DNA from: Congeria kusceri
Taxonomy: Eukaryota; Mollusca; Bivalvia; Myida; Dreissenidae
Length of the DNA stretch: 64,000 bases
Reading direction: 5' to 3'
Assembly: GCA_027627225.1 (NCBI GenBank)
Contig: CM051028.1
Coordinates: forward strand, 23,556,364-23,620,363
The notes under the pieces are model-generated. The model did no database searches. It saw only the letters and a program-made list of their open reading frames with translations, and had not been told where the DNA came from. Made by a program: the position numbers and the translations under genes. Below, piece after piece: positions 25,101-37,100 of this stretch (position 1 is the stretch's first letter; the number at the start of each line of letters is the position of its first letter).

Positions 25101-28100
25101 GTTCGTTTGTACTGTTCAAGATCTGGTGGAATTTTCGAGTACTTGTCACTGTTTTCACATCAGTTTCGGGTCTGTTCCTATCGATATCTCCATTCTTCAC
25201 GTAGTAAAAATTGCGCGTTGAGAGTACATCATCTACTTCCATATGACTGTGACAGTAATTATAAACATCTTCTGCACTGTTCAGAACTACTTTATTTCCA
25301 ATAATAGCTCTATCCAAAGACCTATTCAGTGTACCAATCTCTCCGTCACATTCACTCTTCCCATGCTCTGAACCAAAATAGTTTCTGTTTACTTCAGTTC
25401 TTTCATTGGCAATGTCTGCAAACGGTCCCTTTGACTTGTACTGAGCACTGCACCCATCACTGAATATTATTTGTCTCTTTGGCTTTTCAATGAATTTTTC
25501 TAGGTGACTATTAACTATCTGTCCAAAGTGATTTACGGCATGGTAATCATGACAATTGTCCTCTGATATAATGATACTTGAATTGCGTACCAAACCTACA
25601 TCAGACTGAAAGTAGGTCACTACTGGATGCATCGTCACTTGCCGAGTAGTGAAAAAAGCTCCTTTGATTTCACTTTGGTATTTGATTTCACGTTTTTTTG
25701 CAAAATCCATCACTTGTAAAACTGAACCGGCTGGAACGTTCGCTTTAATTTGCTTGAATTGTTTGTTCTGCCACTGAGCAGTGAAAATGTGCTGTAAGAA
25801 AGTGTACCCTTGTGCCGGCTTCTTGATGTCCTTTTCAACCAACTCTTGAATTAGTTTGTTTTTACTACCTTTCTCAGTTATCACTAATTTTCTTGCCATA
25901 CCAGTATCACTTTTTGTGTCATTTGTCCAACGGTTCCATGTAAGGATCTTGTCTTCGGGAATCTGATTATAAAATTCCTTCAATGTTTTCTCGTAATTTG
26001 AACACTGTTCACAACCACCATTTATGCAGTTTGCATCATAAAACTGTTCACTGTCAGCCTTTGGACAGAGCAATATGTCAACAATATCATTTTCATGTGT
26101 CCTTTTACAGTTCTGGTCAGGAGATGCTCTACTTAGTGTCAGGAGTTTGAACCTGATGTTTGTACAATAGGGGCAGCAACAGTAATCCCTGTGACTTTGG
26201 GATAGCAGGCGTACATTTCGTTTTCTTAGTGCTGCGAACTTTCCAAGACTGATTTGGCTATGATTTTCAAAATTATACTTTGCATGAGCAGCCTTTACAG
26301 ACACTTGCATAGCATATCCAGGACCGTCTTTCGTAGCAAATCTTTTTTGTGGAAGAATTCGTGATATGTCCTCCCGCAAGTAGAACATCTGGATGCCTCT
26401 AACGTCAACTCTGCTTTTGCGCTTTAATATGGCCCGCTTGACAAGGTAAAGTCGTGCTGCAGGCTTTACTGACCTGTATGGAATTTTTGCCCTTTTCTTC
26501 TCATTGTTTTGCTGTTTTGCTGAATGAACTGTCTTCTTATCTTCTTTATTCTCAACCATTTTCTTTTTCACTGAATCATCCTTCTTCAAATCATCTAACG
26601 CCTGTCTCTTTCTTGGGGTGGCCCTCTTTTCAATGTTATCTAGAACTTTAGCAAATTTTGTTGGTGTATCAGGCATCATTGCCCTGACTTGACTCGTAAT
26701 GTTCCATTCAGTTTTTTTTGTCCTGAATGGGCTTGTTGACTCAGTTGTAGCACTTGGCTTTTTACACCTCAAATTCGCTTTCCTTTCCCTGTCTTTTTTT
26801 CGGATCCACATTTTCTTTTGGAACGACATTTTCTCTCTCTCTTCCCTTTTTTTTGTCTATTATACTCACGTTTTGATTGCACACTGTGTCGCGTTTCAAC
26901 AGCTGGTTTTCTTTTGGGTGTAGTACTGACACAACCATTCGTTTTTCTCTTTTCTAACCACCTCCTTTGTCTTTCTCTTTGCATCTGTAATTCATGTTAT
27001 TTTTTCTGCTTTGCGACTGGATTTGGGTTTTTCTTTTGCAATTCTTTCTTAAGCTGCTCTCTCCTTTCCTTTGCTCGTACCTTTTGCTTGTTCAAGTACT
27101 CCTTGTACCTTTCAGGATCCTGTTCCTTCAACCGACTTCTGAATGCTGCAGATCTGTCCATCTTCATTCAATTAAACTGAAAACAACGAAAATATCTATA
27201 TTCAAACATAAATGCATTTTCATTTGTTTCAGGTAACCCGACCTACCCTAAAAAAATGCCCCGACCCTAGAACAGTTTATTGGGTTTGTCAGATTGATTT
27301 TTGTTTTATTTACTTTTTTCAATAATTAAATGTGTCTTTGGATAAATAAGTGTTTTGTTTTGATAGTATCCACTTATAAACAATGTTTAAGGATATTACT
27401 GATATGTTTTGAATATTTTATTCAGTTTTAGAATCTTCAGGTTGACCATTTACCAAATAAAAAAATCCCGACCTACCTACCCTAATTTTTTGGGGCGTGT
27501 TGTAAACCTGAAACAAACATTTTTTTTTACGTCTTAGTCAAGGGCTCAGGACTTGTACTTTAAATTATCATGTCTGGTTATGATTTCATAACTGGTCGGA
27601 GGTCCCATGAAATACAATTGTCAAGCGGAACACGCTAGAAAAGTGCATGTACCTCCTCTTGGCAATAAAGCTTTCCCATAAAGTAATATTTAATTCTGGT
27701 CAGAACAGCCGCTTCAAGAATAGTGTGCACTATATAATAATCTTCAACGGCCAAGAATTCCAAGAAAAATCATCATCCCCCTAAAAAAAATTTGGGGAGC
27801 AAAAAATTTTTAACCAGATTTGTTTTCACCGACACTCAAGATTGCATTCGTTTTACCACACTATATTACTGACATAAAAAGTTTATTTATTCTGTCAAAA
27901 CATTGACGATCACAACACAACAGCTGTCAAAATATGACGATCGCATCATTAGTAGGCGTCAAAGAATGACGATAGCAACAATTGTGTCTGTCGAAATATG
28001 ACGTATGCAACAAGTAAGTCCGTCAAAAAATGACATTCACAACTCCACAAAGCATCAAGAGCCATTGGTAGCAACAGACGAAAATGTGTTCGTCAATTTA

Positions 28101-31100
28101 CTACATACATATCAACTATAATATGTTTTCTCTGCTTTAAAATGTATAAAAACATATATAAGTACTTAATGTTGCCATCGTCAACAATTGCGAACGTTCA
28201 AATCGTTTGACAGACGCATACTTACACAAAATAATTTGCATCACGTAATGATGTGCATCGTGTCGGCCATGTTTTTGCATTCGGATACGCACGGATTTAA
28301 TCGCAGTTTCTTTTCAGGGGTCAAGTCAAACCGGTCACCAGTAAAACTGGGCAACGACTGTGCGAACGTCAATTACAAAAATTGAGCGAAATTACGATCG
28401 CACATTTTTTTACTTTAAATTTCTGATTATGGCTTCAAAACTTAAGAAACCATCTGTATCTCAAGAAAGAACTTAGATTAACACTGTGTTAGACTCCCCA
28501 CCCACCACATACGTACACAATAACCGAGTATATGGACCGTTTTTGCGAACGTCGCTTTTTTTTACAGAAATTCATTGTTCATAATCTACATAATTATAAA
28601 TCCTTTATTTTGCAAAATAATTGAACAAATGAAATTACAAAGCAAAATGAATGCAAAGCAATACATACCCCAACAACAAATTCTCTTTGTTGGACACAAA
28701 AGTTCGAATTAGTCGAAAAATGCCTATATGGGCCGAACTGGTGAAGAAGCTGGGAGTTCAGTCCGTCAAAACGACGATGAATTTTTATAATTTTTTTATT
28801 TTTTTTTCACATCAGTGCAAAATAACATCGGCTATTTTGATTTTTCTTGATTCTATTGTTGTATTATATTAACATAATTATTTTTTTTCTCAGGGGAGAA
28901 AATTTAATAAAAAAAATCACGTTTTATAAAATTTGACGGAACTTTTACTTTCTTAAATGAAAGATGTCTGGATTAATGACAAGATACATATCAGATATAT
29001 TAATTATTGAAAAATTAAGCAACCGCACAAACACTATAAATCTTTATCTTGTATTAGGTACAAACATGCAAAATACAAAAATACAAAAAACATGGCACAG
29101 ATAAAAGCTAAACAAATGAATACAAAGACCATAATTTTATTATTTTTAATTTTACATTTTATAACCATTGTTCAAACCTTTCACAAAAGTAAGATATCCA
29201 TCTTTAACATTACTGAGTGAAGCCATCATGGACTTCTTTGTTTGTAATTCCGACATAACAGCTTTACTAGAGACAAATATTAGTTCTACACATCATATTA
29301 AAATATATAAATATATACCTTTTATTCTATTAAACAATGTATTTAATTATATGTGCATGTGTGTTATTTGATAAATATTTTCCGATTTATCGTTGGTTAT
29401 CGTCCAATAAACAACGATTTGTCGTTCTGATGCGCAGGAATTAAACCACGAGGGCCTTAGCCCGAGTTATCTAATATTCATGCATCAGAACGACAAAGAG
29501 TTGTTTATTGGCCGATAAATAACTATAATGCGAACATTACTTCGATTCTAACATGATTTGACATATATTTTTGCTATTGTAAGTGGAACTACTTTTTAAT
29601 ATGCTCCGCTCAGAATCGGGACTTCTTTTTGCGTTGTTTATTGGGTAGTTTAACAACGATTACTTTGTTGTTTGTCTATAAAAATATTAGAGAGTATCAT
29701 GTTAGAATTAATTAGATTATTTGGTCACTGAAACTTGTAAATGAATTGGATTATCTGTTCAAGTTAAAAGAAAGGGATTGGAGATTCTTCAAGAAAGAAA
29801 GCACATGCATATATATCTTCAATTAATCGACTAATTCAAAATCTTAATCGACTAATTAATCATTACCTATTAGTCGTTGATTAATCGACGAAATGATTAA
29901 TCGGCACAACACTACTATATATACAATATCACCTTAAGTATACTTATCTCCAGTCCTGACCAGTTTATGAATCTAGCATTTTGGAAAGCCTAGTACATGT
30001 ACAGTCTGTACTAGACGCGCTCTTGCATACCCGCTATTAATGTTTTATCCTGTTCTGACCGTCTTCAAACTTCCAATATAGTACTTAGACCGAATTCAAA
30101 CTGCCAATAGTATTCTGAGACCAAGATTGAAATTATATTTAGGTGATAAAAGAACTGACGTACTATTCTTATACATGTAACCACGTTGGTTTACAAATCT
30201 GTATAAATACATGTATGCTTGCAATTAAGTATTTATCATTTTTTGAATACATTTACAATCTATTTTGCAGGAATGATCTGAATAAATTAAGTAACGGCAT
30301 GGTTGCTCAGGAGAAGACGCGTTTGTTTGACATGCTCAAGGATGACATGAAAGTTCAAAGCCTTCCAAACCACGGATCAAATTTGTCTTTGGAGTACATG
30401 GAGAGCAAGGTAAATGCACTTTATCTCGTACAAAGTATATGTTTTTATGCATGCAATGCATTTCTATGTAGCTTACAAGTTACCATAAAGTACCTATATC
30501 TCATTTATTTATAAAAAAACACCTTTTCATTCGGTATATCGAGATATATTTCGGCACAAAATTTGCATCGTGGAGCACGCAACCGTTGTAATGATGAAGG
30601 AACTTATTCACAGAATTAAGTATGTTTAGGAAATGTCTAAAATGTCTTAAATTTAATTACTAAAAGATCTTAACAAACAAAGGCATATATCACCTGTCAA
30701 AGAATGTATTTAAATAGAAACAAATAAATCTGTTGGGCTCGAACCCACGCTAACCATTAGGCTAAAGGGGCTCGCATACTTGGGTGCGTAAATTTAAGGT
30801 TATGTAAGTGATACACATGTTTTGGAAAATATCGACGAAAGGCGTTACAAACGCTTTTATAACGTTTGCCGTTTCCGTCGATGTTTATTTATAAACCATA
30901 CATTACTTTAAAATTATTTCAAGTACATTTCTGTATCGGGTCTTTATATAATGTGTAAGGGAGTAGTTTTCCTTTTGGAATTAGTGACAAAAAATTTGAC
31001 ATTGTCAATTTGACAATCTGTGAATAGGTTCCAATAAAATATATAACAACGAAATTCGAGGTATCGGACTATGGAGGTCTTCTTGCAGTTTGGAGGAGGG

Positions 31101-34100
31101 GAGGGGGTTGTCGATGAGGCCATACGGTGCCTGTGGAGAGAAGAACAGATGCTGGGACCGTACATCCAGGTTTGTCCTGTTTGGTAGAACGCACAATTTG
31201 TGTCATGTTTAACAATCAAGCGGGTTTGCTGGTTTCAAGCCAGATGCAATACATTAGTCTGAATCCGGTGAACTGGTAACAACGTCTGAATTTGACGATT
31301 ACTGTTCCATACTACAAGTGTCATTTAGCATTTAAACCCCCCAGTACTACTCGACATTGTCACGGTTGTTGAAATTAAAATCTCAAGAAAATAATTTCTG
31401 TAAACTCAAGCATTTTGTATGTTAACTAAAGACACTTCATTGTGCAGGGTTCAGTCAAGGTGTTACACATCAGTCTTTGAATACATTAAGAATATGTGGC
31501 AGGGTCAGTGTGATTTTCATACGACTGACCTCGGATAAAACAGTGATCCATCTAAGTCTGCCTGATATCACAGTTAACATGTTTATAAGGTCATCAGCAT
31601 TTTCAACGAGTGTAGAGTCCGTATTAAACGTCACATAATAGTGTTGTCTTTATTTGTTTTTTTTTTCATATTTTAATTTAATTTTTAAATGTTATGTTTG
31701 TGCTTCCTTACATAGAATGTCTATAACATATTCAATACTTTAGTGTAGTTAGTAGTTATCAAGTTGGTTACACGTTTCAGTTATCTGCTTAAAGACTAGT
31801 AGATCGTTATTACACACCCGTCTGCGCATTCAGATATGGATCATCATTGTAACTTTCAGTCACTCCTTGGAGATGCTACTTCTATTAGCCTTCAGGAGCA
31901 GACTGTCAAAACACTTCGAGATAGTTACGAAACTTGTCTTGCCAGCTACGAGGTTGTATAACCCAATTTGAAATGTAATATTGCAAGCGATAAGATAAAA
32001 GCTACACTGTACAGCCTAGTATTCATAGACCACGCATTACATATATAAACAAAATAAACAAACACGCTTCAAAGTTATTAACATTTTAATAAATTTGCTA
32101 GATGACTAATGATTCAGACCTTTTCAAACAATACTATAACATTTCATTTGTTTATCTGTTGTTGAATTAGACTTGTCCGGTAAATTCGTATCAATACACG
32201 TTTCCATATTTAACCTAGATTTATGACATAAGACAATAAGACATATCTACATGTTCAAGATTTAAACTTTGGATTTTGTTGTTATGGTATTGGCTTGACC
32301 AGTTTGAAAATCTTCAAAAATGGACAAATGTTTGGGTTATTTCTTGGGTATAATTCTCTCAACTAATAGTAATTTGTAAAAAAAAACACAACAAAGAAAA
32401 CTACAAACAATAACAACATATCCATCAGAGGATGTAGTTTGTTTAGCGGCAATTGGCTGTATATAAACTTGCAAAAATACACTCAGTTATAATTTAGCCA
32501 TTTTTCAAATTCATATTACAAAAGAAATTGAACCATTGTTAGTTGTCCATCGACCGACCACCATTAAGCGATATTGATTTATCAAAAACATGTCTTCTTG
32601 GGATGTGACTGATGTCTAATGCATATGTCTTTACTGTCCATATTTTTAGCAATTGAAAAAGGTGGTGATTACTGCTTTAACTCTGAAGGAAGAGGAAACA
32701 CAAAAGTCGACAACATTAACAGAGTATACACACCAAATGGAACGTGAGTTGTATTTTGGTTTCCGTGTTACACTTCTCACTACAAACCTACTATGCGTTT
32801 CGCCTTGTTCATCGATTATTAATATAAAACAATAAACCAAACACATTTGTCCGTTGTCTTTTGCATGCATTTCAGAGCTGAGCATTTGTGTCAAACACAA
32901 CGAGACCAGAAAACACGCAGAACAATTGTGTCTACAACTGCAAAGAGAATGTGGAGAACTAGAATCCAGTTGCCAGAAGTTGCGGGAACAGATACACCAC
33001 AAAGAGGAGGTAACAGTTCTGCATTCTGACAAACAACGCACACTTACAGCATTTCACTTATCATCCAAAGAGAACGTTTCGTAGCCGGGCCCGGCTAGCT
33101 CAGTTGGTAGAGGGCTGGAATGTCAATCCGGGGATCGTGAGTTCGAACCCCAGCCCGGCCACATAACTTGTGTGGTGACTGGTCATGAAATTATTTCTAC
33201 GGCCATTCTCCCCCTACTTCTGATTCAAGTAGGACAGTTGTCAGTTACTGGCATAAGTATGTGCATTTAGATCGGCAAACCGTTTAGATCGGCAAAGCTT
33301 GCCCAGGAAAAGTGTGAGTATGTTAACTGACCGACGTGATATGACTGAAATACTGTTAAAAGGGCGAAAAATCCAAACAAACAAACAGAAAGGTTGGTAT
33401 ATATGCATGCACATATACATTACTTTCTCGTTTGAATGATAAGGGAATAATAATAAATAATAATGTATGTATACATATAGTTAAACCAATAGTAGGCGCA
33501 TACTTATATAATGCTGTGTAGTCATAAGTATTATAGCATATCATTTCGAAGAACGATAGTCGGTACAAAAGTATTTGCAATAGACGTTTCCATGTATGCC
33601 AATCATATGCAAATCAGTCTAGTATTTTACTCAATCATTGGACTCGTATGTCACATTTTTAACGGTTAGCCTATTTTCCACAAAAGAGCACGTAGTAAAA
33701 CAGCGCGGCAGGAGTTTTAAATGTATGTGACAAAAGATCTATTGTCGATGCAAACAGTTACAACCTTTGAATTACACTAATAATGCATTTAGATAAAGTT
33801 GGATGTTTTGATTTTAGGAGTCCCTGCACCTATTTGATGTTTTGCTTCAATCGATGACTACAAACACTGCCCAACTTCTTAACGCCGTGGTAACTTGGCG
33901 ACGTCAGTTCAAGATGTTTTATGCGGAACTGGACTCGAAACCCGATCTGGAAAAGATATCCGAATGGTTTGTTCTCTCCTTCGGAGATTAGTTGTTTTGT
34001 AGCTTTGAAAGAGACGTATGCTGTATGTTAAATATATTTTGATGTTTTTAAACTGTTAATATGGAAAGCTATATACTTCTACATATTTGGTTTCATCAAA

Positions 34101-37100
34101 GTGATGTTTTATTTACAAAAAAACTCTATATTATTTTTGTCATTGTTGATTCATTTAATATTCCACACATTATATCGGTTCGCAATTTCGGAAATATAGC
34201 CCCTTAAGTTATATTTTCCACAGGCAATATTTGTAACTTATTTATTGGACAGGCACTAGTTAATCAGTAGCTTATATTGTACCATGTACTGGAACATTGA
34301 CCATTTTTTTTATTGTAGGTGTGCAAAAACTGGCAAGTTACTATATGACATCAAACAAGAAGGCTTGGCACAATTAACGAAATTTGTGTCTGAAGAAATG
34401 TGCAACGACATAGAGCAGAAACTGGATGGTTTACTGATTGGGTTATTTCAGGGGTATGCTACATCAGCTTTAGTTAACATCGTATATTTTTAGAACATAT
34501 TTTCGTATTTTTAAAAAAAAAAGCCATTTAATATCTTTACTGCAAACAACTAAAGCTGTTGGAGTAACCAAAATCAAATATTGCATAAAGAGAAAAATGC
34601 CTTCACTGGTACTCGAACCACGTCCGCCGGGATCTACAATCTGTCGCGCTAACCAGTCAGCTATGCTGACTTACAAATACGTTGGTGAATTTTTAACGCT
34701 ATGTACTTGATACACGTGTTTTCCAAAATACCGACGAAAAGCGTTACAAACGCTTTATAATTTTATCCATTTTAATTGATTATTTTTTGTATACGACACT
34801 CTATTTCCAAAATATTTCTTTGTCAGTAGTGTTTTTTTACTTGTTTATATATATTATATTTTTCGTTTTGGGATATATGACACAAAATTTGGAAAATGTC
34901 AATTTGCCAATCTGTGAACAGGTCCCTTTAAGCAACCAGGCATATTTGTTTTCAAAGTAAAACAGCCATGTACATAATTATGAACTTGTAAAAACACTGT
35001 CTTGTTTTGGGTTGATAGGGACTGAATTGAAGTTGGGAGAAATTGTATAATCTTGGACTTTTATCAGGTGGATTATCACATTTTAATATTCGTGACAGCG
35101 ATCAGCTGTTGATTTTACCTGTTATTGCAGAGCAAAAACATATACGCAACATCGCCACATTGATTACACAATTTCAAAACTTTAGCGTAGAGCATCTTAA
35201 AGCTCCAATGATAACTATCGTCATTTGGTGTTAAATTGATACATGTTTAAAAATGTTAAAGCACAGAATGAATCTATCAACGTTTTCTTTACAGAACGTT
35301 CCTTGTGGTTAAACAAGATAACTACGTCATTAAAAAGGAATCTAAAAATCTGAAAATAATGGTCAGGTAAGTAATCTAAAGTAATATGATTCTTGTTATA
35401 ATTCAACATGATTTGACCTTTTGAAACACAATGGACTTATCTGGACAACGTCTTAAATTTTCAAAAGACTGTATATATACAACAAACGTAAAAAGATAGA
35501 AAAAAAAACAACACCCTATGTCACTAGGTCAGATAGCATGAAAAGTTGTCATATTGATTGCCATACAATATATAATAAAATCAATGTCATGTTTGAATAT
35601 GAGCCATGTGGATTTAACAAGGTCAAATAAGATGAAGCCATTGTTTACACTCTAGTAGCATCCTTCTTGTCAGATCAAGTTGTCACTGGTATTATTACTT
35701 TTAATACCATTATTATTATTATTATTATTGTCATTATTATTATTATTATCATTATTATTATTATTATTATTCGATAATTTCAAAACACGGGCTTTCTTTA
35801 TCTATAGTGAGTTTATTTATTTTCGTTACGCAAATGGCATCGGTTTAGTACGAATAAAATGACATTATTTGAAATAAGTATACATTTGAATCCATCAGCA
35901 TCGTTGTTAAATAACATTTTCGAAGAAATTTACTTTACAAATTCTAATTTTAATTTATTGTGAAATACGTTATAAAAAACTGCTGTGCAAACACAATTTT
36001 AATAGCACGAGGGCATTAACGCATATTAAGGGCCTCTGCGGACGTTTACGACCGAAGAAAGGTGTATTGTCGCTATTATAGCATAAGCATTCAGTAATAA
36101 AACCAAAACAAATGAGTAATTTACTATAAAATCGTTTTTTTAATTGTATAGAATAAAACCCTAAATAGATCACCTGTACGACGTCATTTTGAAAAATACC
36201 TACCAGGGCCGCGTTCAGCCGAGCTGGAATCGCACTAGTTAGCCGCCAATTTGTTTCAAGGCTTTCCTCGTTCGAATTATAAAATTAGATTTTACATGGA
36301 TTTCAGCATGCATCACGTATGTAGTAAATACTATACAACATATAATTACATCGTAATACTGTTATTTATGCGTATGGAGTGGGTGGGGTAAAGATCACTG
36401 TTGCTAAAAATAGAAAAACGGTTTCCGCTCAATGACCTGAGAACACAGTGAGATATTTTAATAAAACTTCATACATAGATACTTTATATCGAGACCTTGC
36501 CTGGGATTGCGTATAGGGTGGGTGGGGTTGAGGTCGAGGTCACAGTTACTAAAAAAATTATGTTTGTGCTGACTTCAATGAATTTCGTTAAAAAAATTGG
36601 TTTTCGTGGAATTTCCACGTTTCTTGTTAAAGTTCAAATAAGGCTTGTGCAGACAGTAACTTGAGCGGTTTTTGTAAAATAAGGCCATACAAATTTGGTT
36701 CTATGTTTAGTGTCCCCATGATTTTTCAAAACCTACCAACCAAGCAGGAAAAACAAACAATGAGTCGATAAACAACATTTGTCATTCACAGCTTATTCAT
36801 AGCAGTGATGCGAGCTAAAACAAATGTTTACTCGCAAAACTATACAAATCATCTTCATATCGAGAACATTCTTTAACAGAGTATTTTAACTGTGTATATT
36901 GACTTCTACGCACTTATACAAATATTAAAAACACATAAAAGTATTTTTTTACAAGTTCAGTCTAAAGTCAGATTATATAATATAGGTATTGACAACCCTG
37001 ACATTTACACCAAAGAATACATGTAGGTAATAACATCTTCATGATCATAGAAAAATGTTTTCACATATTTTAAATTGAACAGATACAAATTTTGAAATAT

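Larger units (their letters stand above)
20049..29914 (-). mobile_element. 9.87-kb DNA transposon with hAT-like termini carrying a DDE-like protein and an OTU protease
   Basis: The element is bounded by a perfect 8-bp target duplication, CTATATAT, at 20041-20048 and 29915-29922. The left end starts TAGTGTTGTTAATCAG. The right end, reverse-complemented, starts TAGTGTTGTGCCGATTAATC. The first nine bases are identical and fit the hAT terminal rule YARNG. Subterminal regions carry short tandem TTTGACGG words in opposite orientations. All coding is on the minus strand: a basic N-terminal segment, a 670-residue DDE/RNase-H-like frame, an OTU-like frame and a triplicated small exon. The encoded protein does not look like a hAT transposase (no hAT dimerisation motif seen), so the superfamily is open. 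The element looks recently active but now damaged: at least one in-frame stop (or an intron over it) and two frameshifts. Confidence 0.88.

Noticed and set aside
24305..25304. Plus-strand frames within the transposon
   Set aside because: Complement of the DDE-like and OTU frames, which have catalytic motifs.
32646..33041. 131-residue minus-strand open frame
   Set aside because: It is the complement of STAT exons 6 and 7, which have splice sites and a conserved match on the plus strand.
35680..35862. Leucine-rich small membrane protein
   Set aside because: Translation of the (ATT)n microsatellite.
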